64,000 nucleotides of DNA from Verrucomicrobiia bacterium (GTDB lineage Bacteria > Verrucomicrobiota > Verrucomicrobiia > Verrucomicrobiales > DEV007): NCBI GenBank assembly GCA_030425385.1, contig JAUIAH010000035.1:1-64000 (forward strand), written 5' to 3'. The notes under the pieces are model-generated. The model was not told where the DNA came from. It worked only from the letters and a program-made list of their open reading frames with translations, and ran no database searches. How positions within the stretch are numbered: the stretch's first letter is position 1; the number at the start of each line of letters is the position of its first letter. Below, piece after piece: positions 8,360 through 17,948 of this stretch. The translations under genes were made by a program, and so were the position numbers.

Positions 8360-9898
8360 ATGAAACGAATCCTAACCACTCTCGCTTTCCTGGGGCTCAC
8401 CTTAGGATCCTCACTCATCGCTCAAGACGCGATGAACTATCAGGGCTACCTCACCGATAACAGTGGCGCCCCACTGGCTGACGGAGACTACACCTTAAGC
8501 TTTAGCGTCTATAGCGCTCCCACCGGCGGCACGCGAATCTGGGGCCCCTTCGTTCTTGGGGGAGCAGGCTCGCAAGGTTCCAAAGCCAACCTGGCGGGCG
8601 GCGTGTTCAACGTCGTGCTGGGCCCCAAGGACGACGCGCAGCGGGAACTCTTCGCGGCTTTCAGCGCCCCAAACCGTTACCTCGGAATCACAGTAGGGAC
8701 CAATCCCGAAATCTCCCCTCGACAACAGGTTCTCGCCGCACCGCGAGCCATGCACGCCACCCGAGCTGATCATGCCTCCACGGCCACGGCCGTGGGCAAT
8801 CCGGGGGATACGACCATATATGTCGTGAATGGCAACGTGGGAATCGCCGAGCCTGCGCCGGACTACAAGCTGCATGTCAATGGGGATGCGCGTATTGATG
8901 GGGCGATTGGTGTCAATCAGGGCTTCTCGAATGTGACAATGAATGTCAAGGCTCGACCGGGAGATGTAGCTGCCTTTGCGGCGCGAGATGCGTCTGGAGC
9001 TATGATCCTCGAAGCAAAGACCAACCATTCGGTGGGCATCAATCAACTTTATAATAGCGTTGCCTTGAATGTGAGAGGCGTTTCAGGCCAAGACTGGATC
9101 TTCAATGCTGAGAACAACGATGGATCCAATACGCTTGAGGTGAAGAAGGATCACAATGTCGGCATTAATCATACTTACAACAATGTTGCGCTCAACGTTA
9201 GGACGCGTGCCAATCACACTTCCGCGTTTGTGGTCGAGGACAACTCGGCAAATCGGCTCTTTCGCGTAGATCCCAAAGGAGGCATTGATCTCCACTCCAC
9301 TGACTTCCGCGGAGGGAACTCACATCCCTATCAGATCTTCATGACACTCTACGGGAAGGGACAGAACGGGAATACGACTGAATGGCAAGTAACCCTAGAT
9401 AGCGATGACACTGGCGATGAAGACCTCACCTTCTTTCAAGGGGATCACATTCGTGGCTGGCTCGATGGCGGCTCTGTTGGAAGTTGGGGGGGATGGGGGC
9501 AACCCAGTGACCGTCGCTTGAAGAAAGAAATCAGACCCTACAAGAGTGCACTCTCGACGACCATGGCTCTCAAACCGAGCACCTACCTCTGGAAGGAGCA
9601 GAGCGAGGGCGATAATCGCTCCATCGGATTCATTGCGCAGGAAGTTGCCGAAGTTCTCCCAGAAGCGGTCGACGAAGCAGCCGGAACGCTTGGCCTACAA
9701 TACGGAATCTTTGGCGTGGTCGCCATTGGTGCCATCCAAGAGTTGAAAGCCGAGAAAGATCACGAAATCAGCGCACTTCAAACTGAAAACGCCTCTCTCA
9801 AAGAACGCCTCGCCGACATGGAGAAGCAGCTCACCACCTTGAGTGCTTCGGTCGCCGCCCTACAAACAGCGTCTGAGAACCCGTTGGCAAAGAACTAA
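8360..9898 (+). CDS. Secreted fibre protein with C-terminal S74 intramolecular chaperone domain
   Basis: Signal peptide (ILTTLAFLGLTLGSSLIAQ) is followed by a NYQGYL beta domain common in bacterial tail-fibre-like surface proteins. Next come three similar repeats, each with VGIN or GVN plus a VALNV or VTMNV strand (about residues 170-310), then a Peptidase_S74 domain (DRRLKKEIRPYKSAL to IGFIAQEVAEVLPEAV), and a coiled-coil tail (ELKAEKDHEISALQ onward). S74 domains trimerise fibre proteins and often cleave themselves off. The start is ATG 8360 because it begins the signal peptide directly; there is no strong Shine-Dalgarno. Third gene of the + strand run. Confidence 0.82.
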   Translation: MKRILTTLAFLGLTLGSSLIAQDAMNYQGYLTDNSGAPLADGDYTLSFSVYSAPTGGTRIWGPFVLGGAGSQGSKANLAGGVFNVVLGPKDDAQRELFAAFSAPNRYLGITVGTNPEISPRQQVLAAPRAMHATRADHASTATAVGNPGDTTIYVVNGNVGIAEPAPDYKLHVNGDARIDGAIGVNQGFSNVTMNVKARPGDVAAFAARDASGAMILEAKTNHSVGINQLYNSVALNVRGVSGQDWIFNAENNDGSNTLEVKKDHNVGINHTYNNVALNVRTRANHTSAFVVEDNSANRLFRVDPKGGIDLHSTDFRGGNSHPYQIFMTLYGKGQNGNTTEWQVTLDSDDTGDEDLTFFQGDHIRGWLDGGSVGSWGGWGQPSDRRLKKEIRPYKSALSTTMALKPSTYLWKEQSEGDNRSIGFIAQEVAEVLPEAVDEAAGTLGLQYGIFGVVAIGAIQELKAEKDHEISALQTENASLKERLADMEKQLTTLSASVAALQTASENPLAKN

Positions 9899-9914
9899 CA
9901 AAGGGTTACTATCC

Positions 9915-10646
9915 ATGACTGTGGCCGCCGAACCTCTTACCACCGATCAGTTTCCCAACACCCGCTGGAGCCTCGTGCTCACGGCGCAACAAGCAGATGA
10001 GCCTCAGGCTCAGAAAGCGCTTTCGGATCTGTTCGAAGTCTATTGGTACCCGGTCTATGGTTATGTCAGGAGACGAGGGCACGACACCCACGACGCGGAG
10101 GATCTCACTCAAGCTTTCTTCGAAAGCCTCATTCGTCGAGAGTCCCTCAGCCGCGCTCATGAAGACAAAGGCAAACTCCGTGCGTTCTTGTTAGCGTCGG
10201 TGAAGAACTTCCTGATCGATAAACATCGCAAAGAGAACGCGGACAAACGCGGTGGAAGCCAGTTTATCGCCATCAGCGCAGACGCAGCTGAAATGCGCTT
10301 GCAAGAAGAACTGGCCACGGACGACGCACCAGATGTCCTCTTCGAACGCGCCTGGGCACACACGCTACTTCACGATATCATGAAACGCCTGGAAGCTTCC
10401 TACGCTCGCGCAGACAAGCTTCCTCTCTTTGAGGCGCTATCCTCTCATCTTCTACAGGACACCATTCCGGAGTACCGTGACCTCTCCAAGGGACTTGGCA
10501 CCACGGTGGTCGCACTGCGCATCCAGTATCACCGCATGAAGCAGCGGTACGGGGAACTGTTAGACGAAGAAATCCGCCATACTGTGAGCACGGCAGAGGA
10601 AGCTGAGGAAGAACGCCATTTCCTACTGCGTGTTCTGGCTGCGTGA
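9915..10646 (+). CDS. ECF-type sigma factor (planctomycete/verrucomicrobial type)
   Basis: A 243-residue RNA polymerase sigma factor. Region 2 is visible as an aromatic helix with VYGYVRRRGHDTHDAEDLTQAFF, followed by KGKLRAFLLASVKNFLIDKHRKE. The C-terminal helix-turn-helix (around SKGLGTTVVALRIQYHRMKQRY) is weaker than in classical ECFs, which is usual for this family. AAAGGG eight bases before ATG 9915 supports the start. It follows the S74 gene by 16 bases and probably belongs to the same transcript, so it may autoregulate the run. Its stop overlaps the end of the convergent kinase-WD40 gene by 24 bases. Sigma factors of this type often sit beside Ser/Thr kinases in related phyla. Confidence 0.8.
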   Translation: MTVAAEPLTTDQFPNTRWSLVLTAQQADEPQAQKALSDLFEVYWYPVYGYVRRRGHDTHDAEDLTQAFFESLIRRESLSRAHEDKGKLRAFLLASVKNFLIDKHRKENADKRGGSQFIAISADAAEMRLQEELATDDAPDVLFERAWAHTLLHDIMKRLEASYARADKLPLFEALSSHLLQDTIPEYRDLSKGLGTTVVALRIQYHRMKQRYGELLDEEIRHTVSTAEEAEEERHFLLRVLAA

Positions 10647-11579
10647 TGCTGTTAGAACTTCGCGGATTCGTCGCTTCGACGCATCTGGAATGTTGCTACC
10701 GAGAGCATCAAGGGCGGAGCCCATGTCCAGCGAGGCATGCACGGCATTGCGGCACCGCTCCACTCTTGCCCTGAATCCTGGATAGAGATTCCGCCCCTCC
10801 TGAGTTTGGTGCAGAGCATCAGCAAGTGTCAGATATGCGCGACGCGACAACTCCTGATTCGTCCTAGCAAAGCGCTCAAGCAGTATACTTAAAGTTTCCA
10901 CATCACGATTCCAAATAGGACTCACTAGTAGGCGTTCTAGCTCCGTGTTTGGGACATCCTGATTCAAATCCAGCAGGCGAACCCAGGACTCAAGGCGCTT
11001 CTCTGACAAACTCGCCCAGCGATCCAAGTGCCAACGATACGCAAATACATCCATTCCGCTGAATCTAAGTGCCTGTTCTCTGTGGTACAACGCTTGCTCT
11101 TCTCTCGACGGCGTCAACTGAGCATCATGATAGTGAGGATACCTCTCTCGAAAGGCCTGCCATTTCGACATCCAAGCCTCGCGACTGATTCTCTCAAACA
11201 CACCGTGCTCATTCACAACCCCATGATTATGGATTTCTGCCAGAAGCCGTTCGCCATCTAAATCCAGTCGGTTGTCTGGCTCCCAAGCCTCAGGCGCCAA
11301 GACGAGGGCACGATTATTGAAGGGCGTGACGATAAGGGAGCCACGCTCCGCAAAGAGAATCTGTTGCCGTTCATGCGTCCTCGAAGCAATCTGCGGCGCG
11401 ATTGCTCTCCCCGTATCCCGATCCCATAGGCTCAATCCAGTGCCTTCCGCATGCGACAAGATCCATGGTTCTCCCGGAACAAAGGCTGCTGCAGAAACTT
11501 CATTCTCGTGCTCTCGAAGTGCTAGTCGAGTCGGCTGTTCACCCTCATTCCATCGCCAAACTTGCCCAATGCCACTCCG
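10623..11579 (-). pseudogene. C-terminal part of the kinase-WD40 gene, downstream of an in-frame stop
   Basis: Continues in the same reading frame as the WD40 segment, but is separated from it by one TAA at 11580-11582. The codons just after the stop read RSGIGQVWRWNEG, then WILSHAEG and SLWDRDTG, i.e. a normal WD40 blade, so the stop cuts a blade in two. The rest is a helical C-terminal region rich in TPR-like turns (HYHDAQLTPSREEQALYHREQ). An independent start at 11459 is possible but would begin mid-blade, so a separate functional gene is unlikely. The gene end overlaps the convergent sigma factor by 24 bases. Confidence 0.65.
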
Positions 11580-13260
11580 TTAGCCAGTGAACAATAGCTG
11601 GGCGAACGGCTCCCAAGCTAAGGCCGTCATCGGACTCGCTCCCGTTATCGTCGGGGGCAGTGACTCCCCGCGTTCGAGATCGACCTCCTCAACGTGTAAA
11701 CTTCTAGCATTAGTCGAAAGCAGTCTCCCCGCACAATTCGCCCTCGTGTGAACGCGCCCCTCGCTCGACGCGATCAAACGCGGTGCCTGCCCCTCAGCAA
11801 GCGCTTCCGGAGAAAGGAGGTGCGTCCTGCCGCGATGCCCGGCATATACTAAAGAGCCATCGGGCAGAAACATCAGCCGCTCTTCATCAAGAAACGCCCC
11901 TTGGAATGGCTCTGAACCTGGGGCAATCTCTCGCACTTTACTTACATTGGCATCAATGTGCAACAATGTTCGATCATGGCAAAGCACAGCAATCCATGAG
12001 CCATCCGGCGCCAGGGCCAGATCACGCGCTTCCGAAGGGAGAACAAGCCGATTGCTAACAGGCTCCCCATTTCTCCAATCCCACAGCTGCACATGCCCGA
12101 CCCGATAGCCTCCACGCTCTCGCTCTTCCCGAGGCGCTCCCGTCGCGAGTAGAAAGTGATGCTCTCCCACGAAAGTGCCCGTGAGCGGTTCACCATACGT
12201 TTCAAGGCAAGGCCCAGCAGGTTCTCCTGTGGCCGCATCGTACACTCTTGGCTTTATGCGAGCCGTAGTTTCCAGCGCCAGCCCTGGCACGCCCGGGAAA
12301 GCCACGTAGCGACCGTCCACACTCTGCTTCGCGATGGCATTCCACGGTTCTGCACTCGGAACAATGGAAACACCTCGAGGGCGTTTCCAAGCACGGAATA
12401 CCACCACCGTCGCAGGCGACGTGAGGCCCTCACCGAGAAAGACACTAGCAAGGTAACGACCATGAGAGGCCATGCCCAAGGCATACGTCGTACTCGAATA
12501 GTCCCTCCCCATCGTTCCCAAGTGCGCTCCACTCCGCAAATCGATGGCCGTCCCATGATCTCTCCATCCGAACAGGGTGCTTCCATCGGGATGAAAGACC
12601 GAGCGATCAGCCAGACCAAAGAGATCTATGGAGTAGCCTTCCCTCGAGAGATCCCACATGCCCCTTCCTCCACGCAGATTGCGGCCGTTCGGATTCATTC
12701 GCAGCGGATGAATGTCGATACGCTTTACTTCTGCGCCGGTCTTCAAATCCCAGAAACGCAGAGCATAGTCTCGATTTCTGTAAGCCTCAATCCAAGCCGC
12801 TCGGCTCCCTCCGTTCGTGAGCAGACAGCCGTTGCGAAAGACAGGCCGAAAGACGCGTTGAGCATGTTCTCTCCACCGATAGTGAGGAAAGGGTGTATGC
12901 AGTGGTACACTCGTTTCCGCATTCAGCGCGTAGAGTCGAGCCTCGTCCCCCGAAGCCGTTGCTACATACTCCCCTGAAGAGTCAAAGCTGATGCTAGCAA
13001 GTACACTATCATGCGGGCGAGACTCACCTATCCACGACGTCTGTGTTAGAGACCACAAGGAGAGCGAACGACCACCCACTCCCAACACTTCTCCGTTCTC
13101 ATGAAAAGCGAGGCAACTGACGTGCTCGCCAGGAATCCGAAGTGTCTTCATTTCTTCAAAGCCAGGAGAATTCCATAAAACCACCGAATCGTCACCCACA
13201 CTCGTGGCGAGCATTCCGGAGACAGGATCCCAAGCAGCGCAACTCCATGCCGGGCAGTAG
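11580..13260 (-). pseudogene. WD40 propeller part of the kinase-WD40 gene, out of frame with the kinase
   Basis: About ten WD40-like blades can be read, among them CAAWDPVSGMLATSVGDD with VVLW, ASISFDSSGEYVATASGDE, LRFWDLKTGAEV, VQLWDWRNGEP and ALAPDGSWIAVLCHD. The segment joins the kinase segment through a one-base change of frame near 13243-13260 (kinase frame VWDLREREEPLLPG, this frame CPAWSCAAWDP) and ends at an in-frame TAA at 11580. In this family the propeller is the C-terminal sensor or interaction part of one long kinase polypeptide. The frame stays open upstream to 13484 but is not meaningful there. Confidence 0.7.
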
Positions 13261-14703
13261 TGGCTCTTCACGCTCTCGCAGATCCCATACCTCAGCCATC
13301 TCGAAGGATTCAACAATCGCCATGGGCAGCTCCGGATGAAAGTACACTTCCTGCGGCCGATGATTCCGCTCCAGACGGAAGGCGCGCAAGGGCGCATAAG
13401 CCTCTTGCGTCCAGTTGTGGATACGCGCCCGACTGGCTCGGAGTGCTTTGGGGCGGCCCGTTTGTAGCGCTGCGGCTTCACCAAACCAGAGGGCGGCGCG
13501 CTCTGGACTATCCGCGCTGAACCCCTGGTTCGTATAACTTTCCGCTAACGTTTCCGTTAGGGTCAAATTGCTTCGATCCAGCTGTTGCTTGGCGACAAGC
13601 TGAGCAATGGCGAATGCGACCACGCTCATCGCCAGTAAGACTGCGGCAGCCGCGAAAGCGCGATTTCGCAGGAACCACTTCGTCAGCTCCACCCATGCGC
13701 CCGTTCGATGGGCCTGCACCACTCGCCCATCCAGGTAGGCTTGGAGATCGTCAGCGAGCTCCAAGGCCGAGGTATAGCGTTCCTTACGTTCGCGTGCCAT
13801 GCTCTTCTCACAAATGGCGACCAGCTCTGGTGACATCCTTGCATCCAATCTCCGAATACGGTCTGGCGGCCCTTCTCGCAAGTCTGTGAGGACTTCACGC
13901 GCAGTCACCTTTGATCCCGATGGCATGTAAGGCGGATGACCACTGAGCACCTGATAAAGGATAGCCCCTAGGGCATACACATCAGACAAGCGATCGATCT
14001 CATGTGAGCGTCCGGCAGCTTGCTCAGGAGACATGTAAGCAGGCGTTCCAATAACGCCTCCATCCATCGTCATCAACGGCGCATCGATGCTCACATCCGG
14101 CTTTCCCTCACGCACTCCAGCAATTGGTTCAGGCGCTCCATTACCAAAGTGAAGGCGCATATCCCTAACATCTTCCTTTCTCATCACTCGCGCCAGCCCC
14201 CAATCCATCAAATAAACTTCGCCCAACTCTCCCACCATGATATTCGATGGTTTGAGATCGCGGTGCAACACCCCCTTGTCATGAGCATGTGTGAGTGCCT
14301 GGCAAACCTTGATGAGCACTTCGATGAGCCGATTGACTCGAAACGTTTCCTCGTTGTTTGACGCCTCAGAGATGATCTCCCCAAGATCGCGCCCCTTCAC
14401 AAACCGCATGGTGTAGAACGGCGTCCCATCTTCATTGAAACCCAGATCGTGCACTGGCACGATGGCAGGGTGATCCAAGAGGGCCGTGACTTGCACTTCC
14501 TCAAGGAAGCGTGCGAAGTAGTCTTGCTGGGTGTTGAATTCCGGGACCTTGCGCGCACTCAAGAGAACCTTCATTGCCAGCACACGATTCAGATCTAGAT
14601 CTCTGACCCGGTAAACCACCCCCATGCCCCCACGAGCAATCTCATCGAGAACCTCGTAGCGCGGATGACTCGGCGCAGCACTCTGTTCAGAACCTTCTGG
14701 CAT
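13192..14703 (-). pseudogene. Hanks-type Ser/Thr protein kinase, N-terminal part of a broken kinase-WD40 gene
   Basis: The kinase domain (about residues 15-290) is complete: glycine loop GGMGVV (25-30), K45 in AMKVL, HRDLKPSN at 147-154, MDWG at 166-169 in place of DFG, and GTPAYMSPEQ at 219-228. A single transmembrane helix lies at about 349-371, followed by a TPR-like stretch and the first WD40 blade ending VWDLRERE. The frame then runs into 20 unrelated residues and stops at 13192, while the propeller continues in another frame. The truncated protein could still be an active membrane kinase lacking its sensor. ATG 14703 begins a typical N-terminus. Family is certain; whether the break is real or a sequencing or assembly error cannot be decided here. 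Confidence 0.8.
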
Positions 14704-14837
14704 GGGGATTCGAGCCTAGGGCAACACCACTGGGAAGGCCAGATCAACCTTGGCGAGCATCCGCTCTAACGGCTGCTCTTGAGCAATTCCATCGACGATT
14801 CAATTCAAAGGTCTATTCAACCTGCTCAGCCGCAGCC

Positions 14838-15359
14838 TCACTCACTTCTCTTGCCAACTTGAGAGAGGCTGCCATTGAACGCTTCCTGATTCGCCTTCTC
14901 TGCTCTAGCAAGTTCTACGAGCTTGCTCCCCAAATCAGTGAGCATGCTAGGGAGCCCTTCCGTGGGTGACCAGATCTCGCCATGCAGTTCAGGCGAGCGA
15001 TAAAACTGATAGGTCGTACCGTCCAAACCGCGGTAGCCACGCTCAGGATAGCGCGTCTTGCGCAACACAGATTCCCAGGCCGCACACACCGCCACGGCAA
15101 ACTCCTTCGTGACTTCCAAGCTCTTCTTGTTCAGTTCATTAGTAACGCGGATGTCGAGAGCCATTGTCGATTCGTCGAGGCGTTTCCATTTCCAAATCTG
15201 TTCCTTCGCTTCGACGAGCTCGAGCAGCCACTTCTCGGCAACGACCTCATCGCTAAAGGGATCATCCGATTCAGCGAAATCCCGCTGGCGCCTCAAGATC
15301 ACCCCAAATTCAGGCAAGAAACTTGGCTTCACTACCATCCACAGTTCCGCTAAAGGCAT
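14838..15359 (-). CDS. Hypothetical protein, possibly 5'-truncated
   Basis: A 173-residue soluble protein of unknown family, charged and mostly helical, with a central YRGLDGTTYQFYRS motif. No signal peptide or membrane segment is visible. Its start codon lies inside a short sequence (GGCATGGTAAAGGG) that is repeated twice more just upstream, so the original 5' end may have been replaced by repeat expansion. Codon pattern looks like its neighbours, which favours a real gene or a recent remnant. Divergent from nothing; it follows the kinase gene upstream on the same strand. Confidence 0.5.
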   Translation of the reverse strand: MPLAELWMVVKPSFLPEFGVILRRQRDFAESDDPFSDEVVAEKWLLELVEAKEQIWKWKRLDESTMALDIRVTNELNKKSLEVTKEFAVAVCAAWESVLRKTRYPERGYRGLDGTTYQFYRSPELHGEIWSPTEGLPSMLTDLGSKLVELARAEKANQEAFNGSLSQVGKRSE

Positions 15360-15640
15360 GGTAAAGGGAAGGCATGGTAAAGGGACAGGGCCTTAATCGT
15401 AGTAGTCGCCGCGTGACCAAGACCGTGAACACCATTGACGAGATGGGCGGAACAGCATCGGTGAAGAGTAAAAGGCATGGTAAAGGGACAGGGCCTTAAT
15501 CGTAATGGCCTTGACGACCTCGCGCGCCCAACGGGCTTCTATAAGATAGGGACAGGGCCTCAGTCGTAGTCGCCGCGTGACCAAGACCGTGAACACCATT
15601 GACGAGATGGGCGGAACAGCATCGGTGAAGGGTAGACAGG
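15353..15640. repeat. Cluster of nested direct repeats
   Basis: A 63-bp unit is present twice without a mismatch, at 15404-15466 and 15568-15630 (it contains GTGAACACCATTGACGAG). In front of it a 20-bp motif, AGGGACAGGGCCT followed by TCGTA, occurs three times (about 15381, 15484 and 15548). A third unit, GGCATGGTAAAGGG, occurs at 15355-15368, 15371-15384 and 15474-15487. No gene is credible across these repeats. The array ends where an intron-like sequence begins. Confidence 0.8.
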
Positions 15641-15643
15641 GAA

Positions 15644-15930
15644 GTGCGCAGGCCGAAGGGAGGTTCGCACCCTCCTTAAGATTGAGACAGCCCCGTAAAT
15701 GCGGAATGTGTGAAGCCGACCTTGTAAAGTCAAGGGGAAGGCAGCATTCTCACGAACGTGATGGCAAGGACGTGAGGGTCCCATCGGGGTCGAGTAAGAT
15801 CATGGCATGTTCACAATGAAGCGAATACAGATGAGCGAAGGAGCACCGGAAAAAGTCCACTGCGGGAAAACCGCACGCAGGGATCTGCGAGGGGGCACCC
15901 GGTAACGGGTGTCTCTACCTCACTCGCCTA
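15644..15930 (+). other. Candidate group II intron-derived RNA remnant
   Basis: No gene fits this segment. It opens with GTGCG, and it ends with a hairpin whose arms CACCCG and CGGGTG enclose a GTAA tetraloop, flanked by GAGG and CCTC (about 15889-15921) with a two-base bulge. That is the outline of a group II domain V, although the catalytic triad is not a convincing AGC. GTGAAGCCGACCTTGTAAAG in the middle resembles intron domain I text. The segment is too short for a complete intron, so it would be a deletion derivative. Confidence 0.35.
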
Positions 15931-15945
15931 AGAAGATCGATTGAG

Positions 15946-16332
15946 ATGGATTGGATGCTCACAAAGATCATTGTTGCGCTAGTTCCCGTTGCTGCCGTTC
16001 TTCTGCTTCCACTCTTACTTTGCCAGAAGTCGTCAGGCTATTACGTCTGGATCTGGAGTGGATACGTTGTAGTCACGTCGGGGCTGATCGTAAGCGCGCT
16101 TTGGATCATGACCGATACGATTCCTCAGACTGACCCCCAAGACGGTTTCCCAATGTCGCCTGTAGGCGATGCGACATTCGGGCGATTGTTTCATGGCTTT
16201 GGATTCCTTGTCTCTATACCGATGCTCCTCTATGTGGTCACAGTTGAGCTTCCCTGGGTGTTCAAAGACTTGCCGCGTCGTGGAAATCGAATCGAAAAGG
16301 CGAACAAACACCGGAGGGATTCTAGCAAGTGA
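15946..16332 (+). CDS. Small membrane protein of unknown function
   Basis: 128 residues with three predicted transmembrane helices (about 6-27, 34-54 and 85-105) and a basic C-terminal tail (RRGNRIEKANKHRR) that should face the cytoplasm. No family recognised. It stands alone on the + strand between an intron-like remnant and a convergent methyltransferase gene, 43 bases from the latter's end. Confidence 0.6.
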   Translation: MDWMLTKIIVALVPVAAVLLLPLLLCQKSSGYYVWIWSGYVVVTSGLIVSALWIMTDTIPQTDPQDGFPMSPVGDATFGRLFHGFGFLVSIPMLLYVVTVELPWVFKDLPRRGNRIEKANKHRRDSSK

Positions 16333-16375
16333 ATTTGAAGGGATTATCCACTGAGCACGGAGTCATTCACTGCAT

Positions 16376-17059
16376 TTAGGCTACAGGAGCCCCTGCGGCT
16401 TTGTGGAAGACGCCGAGGTAGTTGTTGAACGGTGTCCGTCCCCACAGAGGCATGAACGCACCTTGCAAGCCTTGGTTGCCTAACAGCGCCTCCAGTGGTG
16501 CCTTTGCCGGATAGCACACGGGACGCCCTTTCATCCAGAAGCACCCGTGGGCAAACCAGTCCGCCCAACGCGTCACGCGGAAGCGCCAACCGGCCTCAGC
16601 CAATCCGCTTCGAATGATGAGGCAATGGCCTGGACCGAGAAGGGAAGCGGCATGCTCTAGCAATTGCCTTTGCTGCGCAGCATCCAGGTATTGAAGGACA
16701 TCTAACACCGTCACGTGTCCCCGGAAATCGGGTAGCTGCTCTCGCACGTCTCCATGGGCAAATGATAGTCCGTCATCGGCTTTGGCCAACGGCTGAGCGC
16801 CTCGGATCTTTCGGGCGTCGTAGTCCACCCCGTGTACGGGACCGCGAAAGCCTGCCCGCCTGAGGTAAGCGGCAAACAAGCCGAGACCGCAACCGATGTC
16901 TAACACTGGTGTCACGCCGTTATCGGAGGCTGTTAGAGGGGCGCTGGCCGCAGGGTAGAGCGGGTCCGTGCGGAGCTTCCAGTAAACATATTCACGGTTC
17001 CATTTCCCGGGAAAGGCGGCCGCCAACGCGCGGCATTCCGATTTCGACAAGCTCGTCAC
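16376..17059 (-). CDS. Class I SAM-dependent methyltransferase
   Basis: A Rossmann-fold methyltransferase. Motif I is VLDIGCGLGLFAAYL, followed by an acidic beta-2 end (VHGVDYDARK), HGDVRE and the post-motif VTVLDVLQYLD. The substrate is not evident; the C-terminal half has aromatic patches (GCFWMKGRPVCYP). I place the start at GTG 17059, 10 bases after the stop of the HAD gene, with GAGAG upstream; an upstream ATG at 17149 would overlap the HAD gene by 80 bases. Translation is likely coupled to the HAD gene. The pair could act on the same phosphorylated or methylated metabolite, but that is inference. Confidence 0.75.
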   Translation of the reverse strand: MTSLSKSECRALAAAFPGKWNREYVYWKLRTDPLYPAASAPLTASDNGVTPVLDIGCGLGLFAAYLRRAGFRGPVHGVDYDARKIRGAQPLAKADDGLSFAHGDVREQLPDFRGHVTVLDVLQYLDAAQQRQLLEHAASLLGPGHCLIIRSGLAEAGWRFRVTRWADWFAHGCFWMKGRPVCYPAKAPLEALLGNQGLQGAFMPLWGRTPFNNYLGVFHKAAGAPVA

Positions 17060-17069
17060 GTCGCGACTC

Positions 17070-17873
17070 TCACGAAGGCTCTTCCCGTTCGGCACTGAGC
17101 AGACGCTGGATCCCGTCGAGCAAGCCGAAACTCGCGCGTCCCGTGCCAATCAAGCCGCCAGGATGGGCATTCACCAAGGTTTGCACTTCTGGAATGGCAT
17201 TCGCGGGGCAAACGCGATACGCTGCCACCGTGGGGCACAGCATGGACAAATCATTGTGGTTATCCCCCGCCACACAGATCTGGTCACGGGTCAGACCCAA
17301 ATGCCGCGCCAATTCCAAGAGGACGCTTCCCTTGGTGTAGGCAGCATGGGAAAAGCGCAGATAGATGGAATTGCGCTGATAGGACAGCACATCATCATTG
17401 CGGGTCTCGTCCTCGATGAACACGCACACGCGTCCCATCTCTTCTTCCGATGTCGCGATCACCCCAGGTGTCTCTTCGTGTCCTTCGATCCACTGTGCGT
17501 TCGTTTCATTCTCCAGAAACTGGCGCATCCGCTTGAAGAACTTCTTGTGCGTCCTGAGGAAGCGTCGGTGCTCTTTCTGGCAACGCTGATTCCAATCGCC
17601 AAGATCCACCCAGCGATTGAACGGTCCTGGGGCGTAAAGTTCGCGCTCCTTTGCCATGATGAAGTCCGGCAATGGCTTCAGTTGATGCTGGGCCAAGCCG
17701 TCGAGCGTTTGAAATAGCGTACGCCCGGTATTCACCGCCCAGATCCCGCCCTGTGCCCGCACCGACTCCAGGAATGGATTCAACCGGGGATCGATCGCAG
17801 GATGCGGCGGTTCATCAACCAGTGTCCCATCGAAATCAAAGCTGAAGAGAAAGGTGGGCGGGGAATCCTCCAT
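17070..17873 (-). CDS. HAD-superfamily phosphatase (Cof-like)
   Basis: HAD motif I is DFDGTLVDEP near residue 12, motif II is VNTGR at about 48-52, and motif IV is GDNHNDLSML near residue 207. A C2-type cap lies in between, consistent with Cof/sugar-phosphate phosphatases; the length of 267 residues is normal. The cap region has an unusual basic patch (RRFLRTHKKFFKRMRQF). The gene is followed by a methyltransferase, probably in one transcript, and is preceded by a strong terminator belonging to the M56 gene, so it needs its own promoter in the 85 bases upstream of ATG 17873. Confidence 0.82.
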   Translation of the reverse strand: MEDSPPTFLFSFDFDGTLVDEPPHPAIDPRLNPFLESVRAQGGIWAVNTGRTLFQTLDGLAQHQLKPLPDFIMAKERELYAPGPFNRWVDLGDWNQRCQKEHRRFLRTHKKFFKRMRQFLENETNAQWIEGHEETPGVIATSEEEMGRVCVFIEDETRNDDVLSYQRNSIYLRFSHAAYTKGSVLLELARHLGLTRDQICVAGDNHNDLSMLCPTVAAYRVCPANAIPEVQTLVNAHPGGLIGTGRASFGLLDGIQRLLSAEREEPS

Positions 17874-17948
17874 GAACGGGCCTTACTAGGACACCTCACC
17901 CATCAGTGCAACCCTCACTCCCCATCTAATCTAGCCACGTCATCCTCG

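Noticed and set aside
12156-12977. 273-residue open frame opposite the WD40 segment
   Set aside because: Antisense to clear WD40 blades; composition is that of a shadow frame.
15577-15819. 80-residue open frame across the repeat array and intron-like remnant
   Set aside because: Covers a perfect direct repeat and RNA-like sequence; no protein-like pattern.
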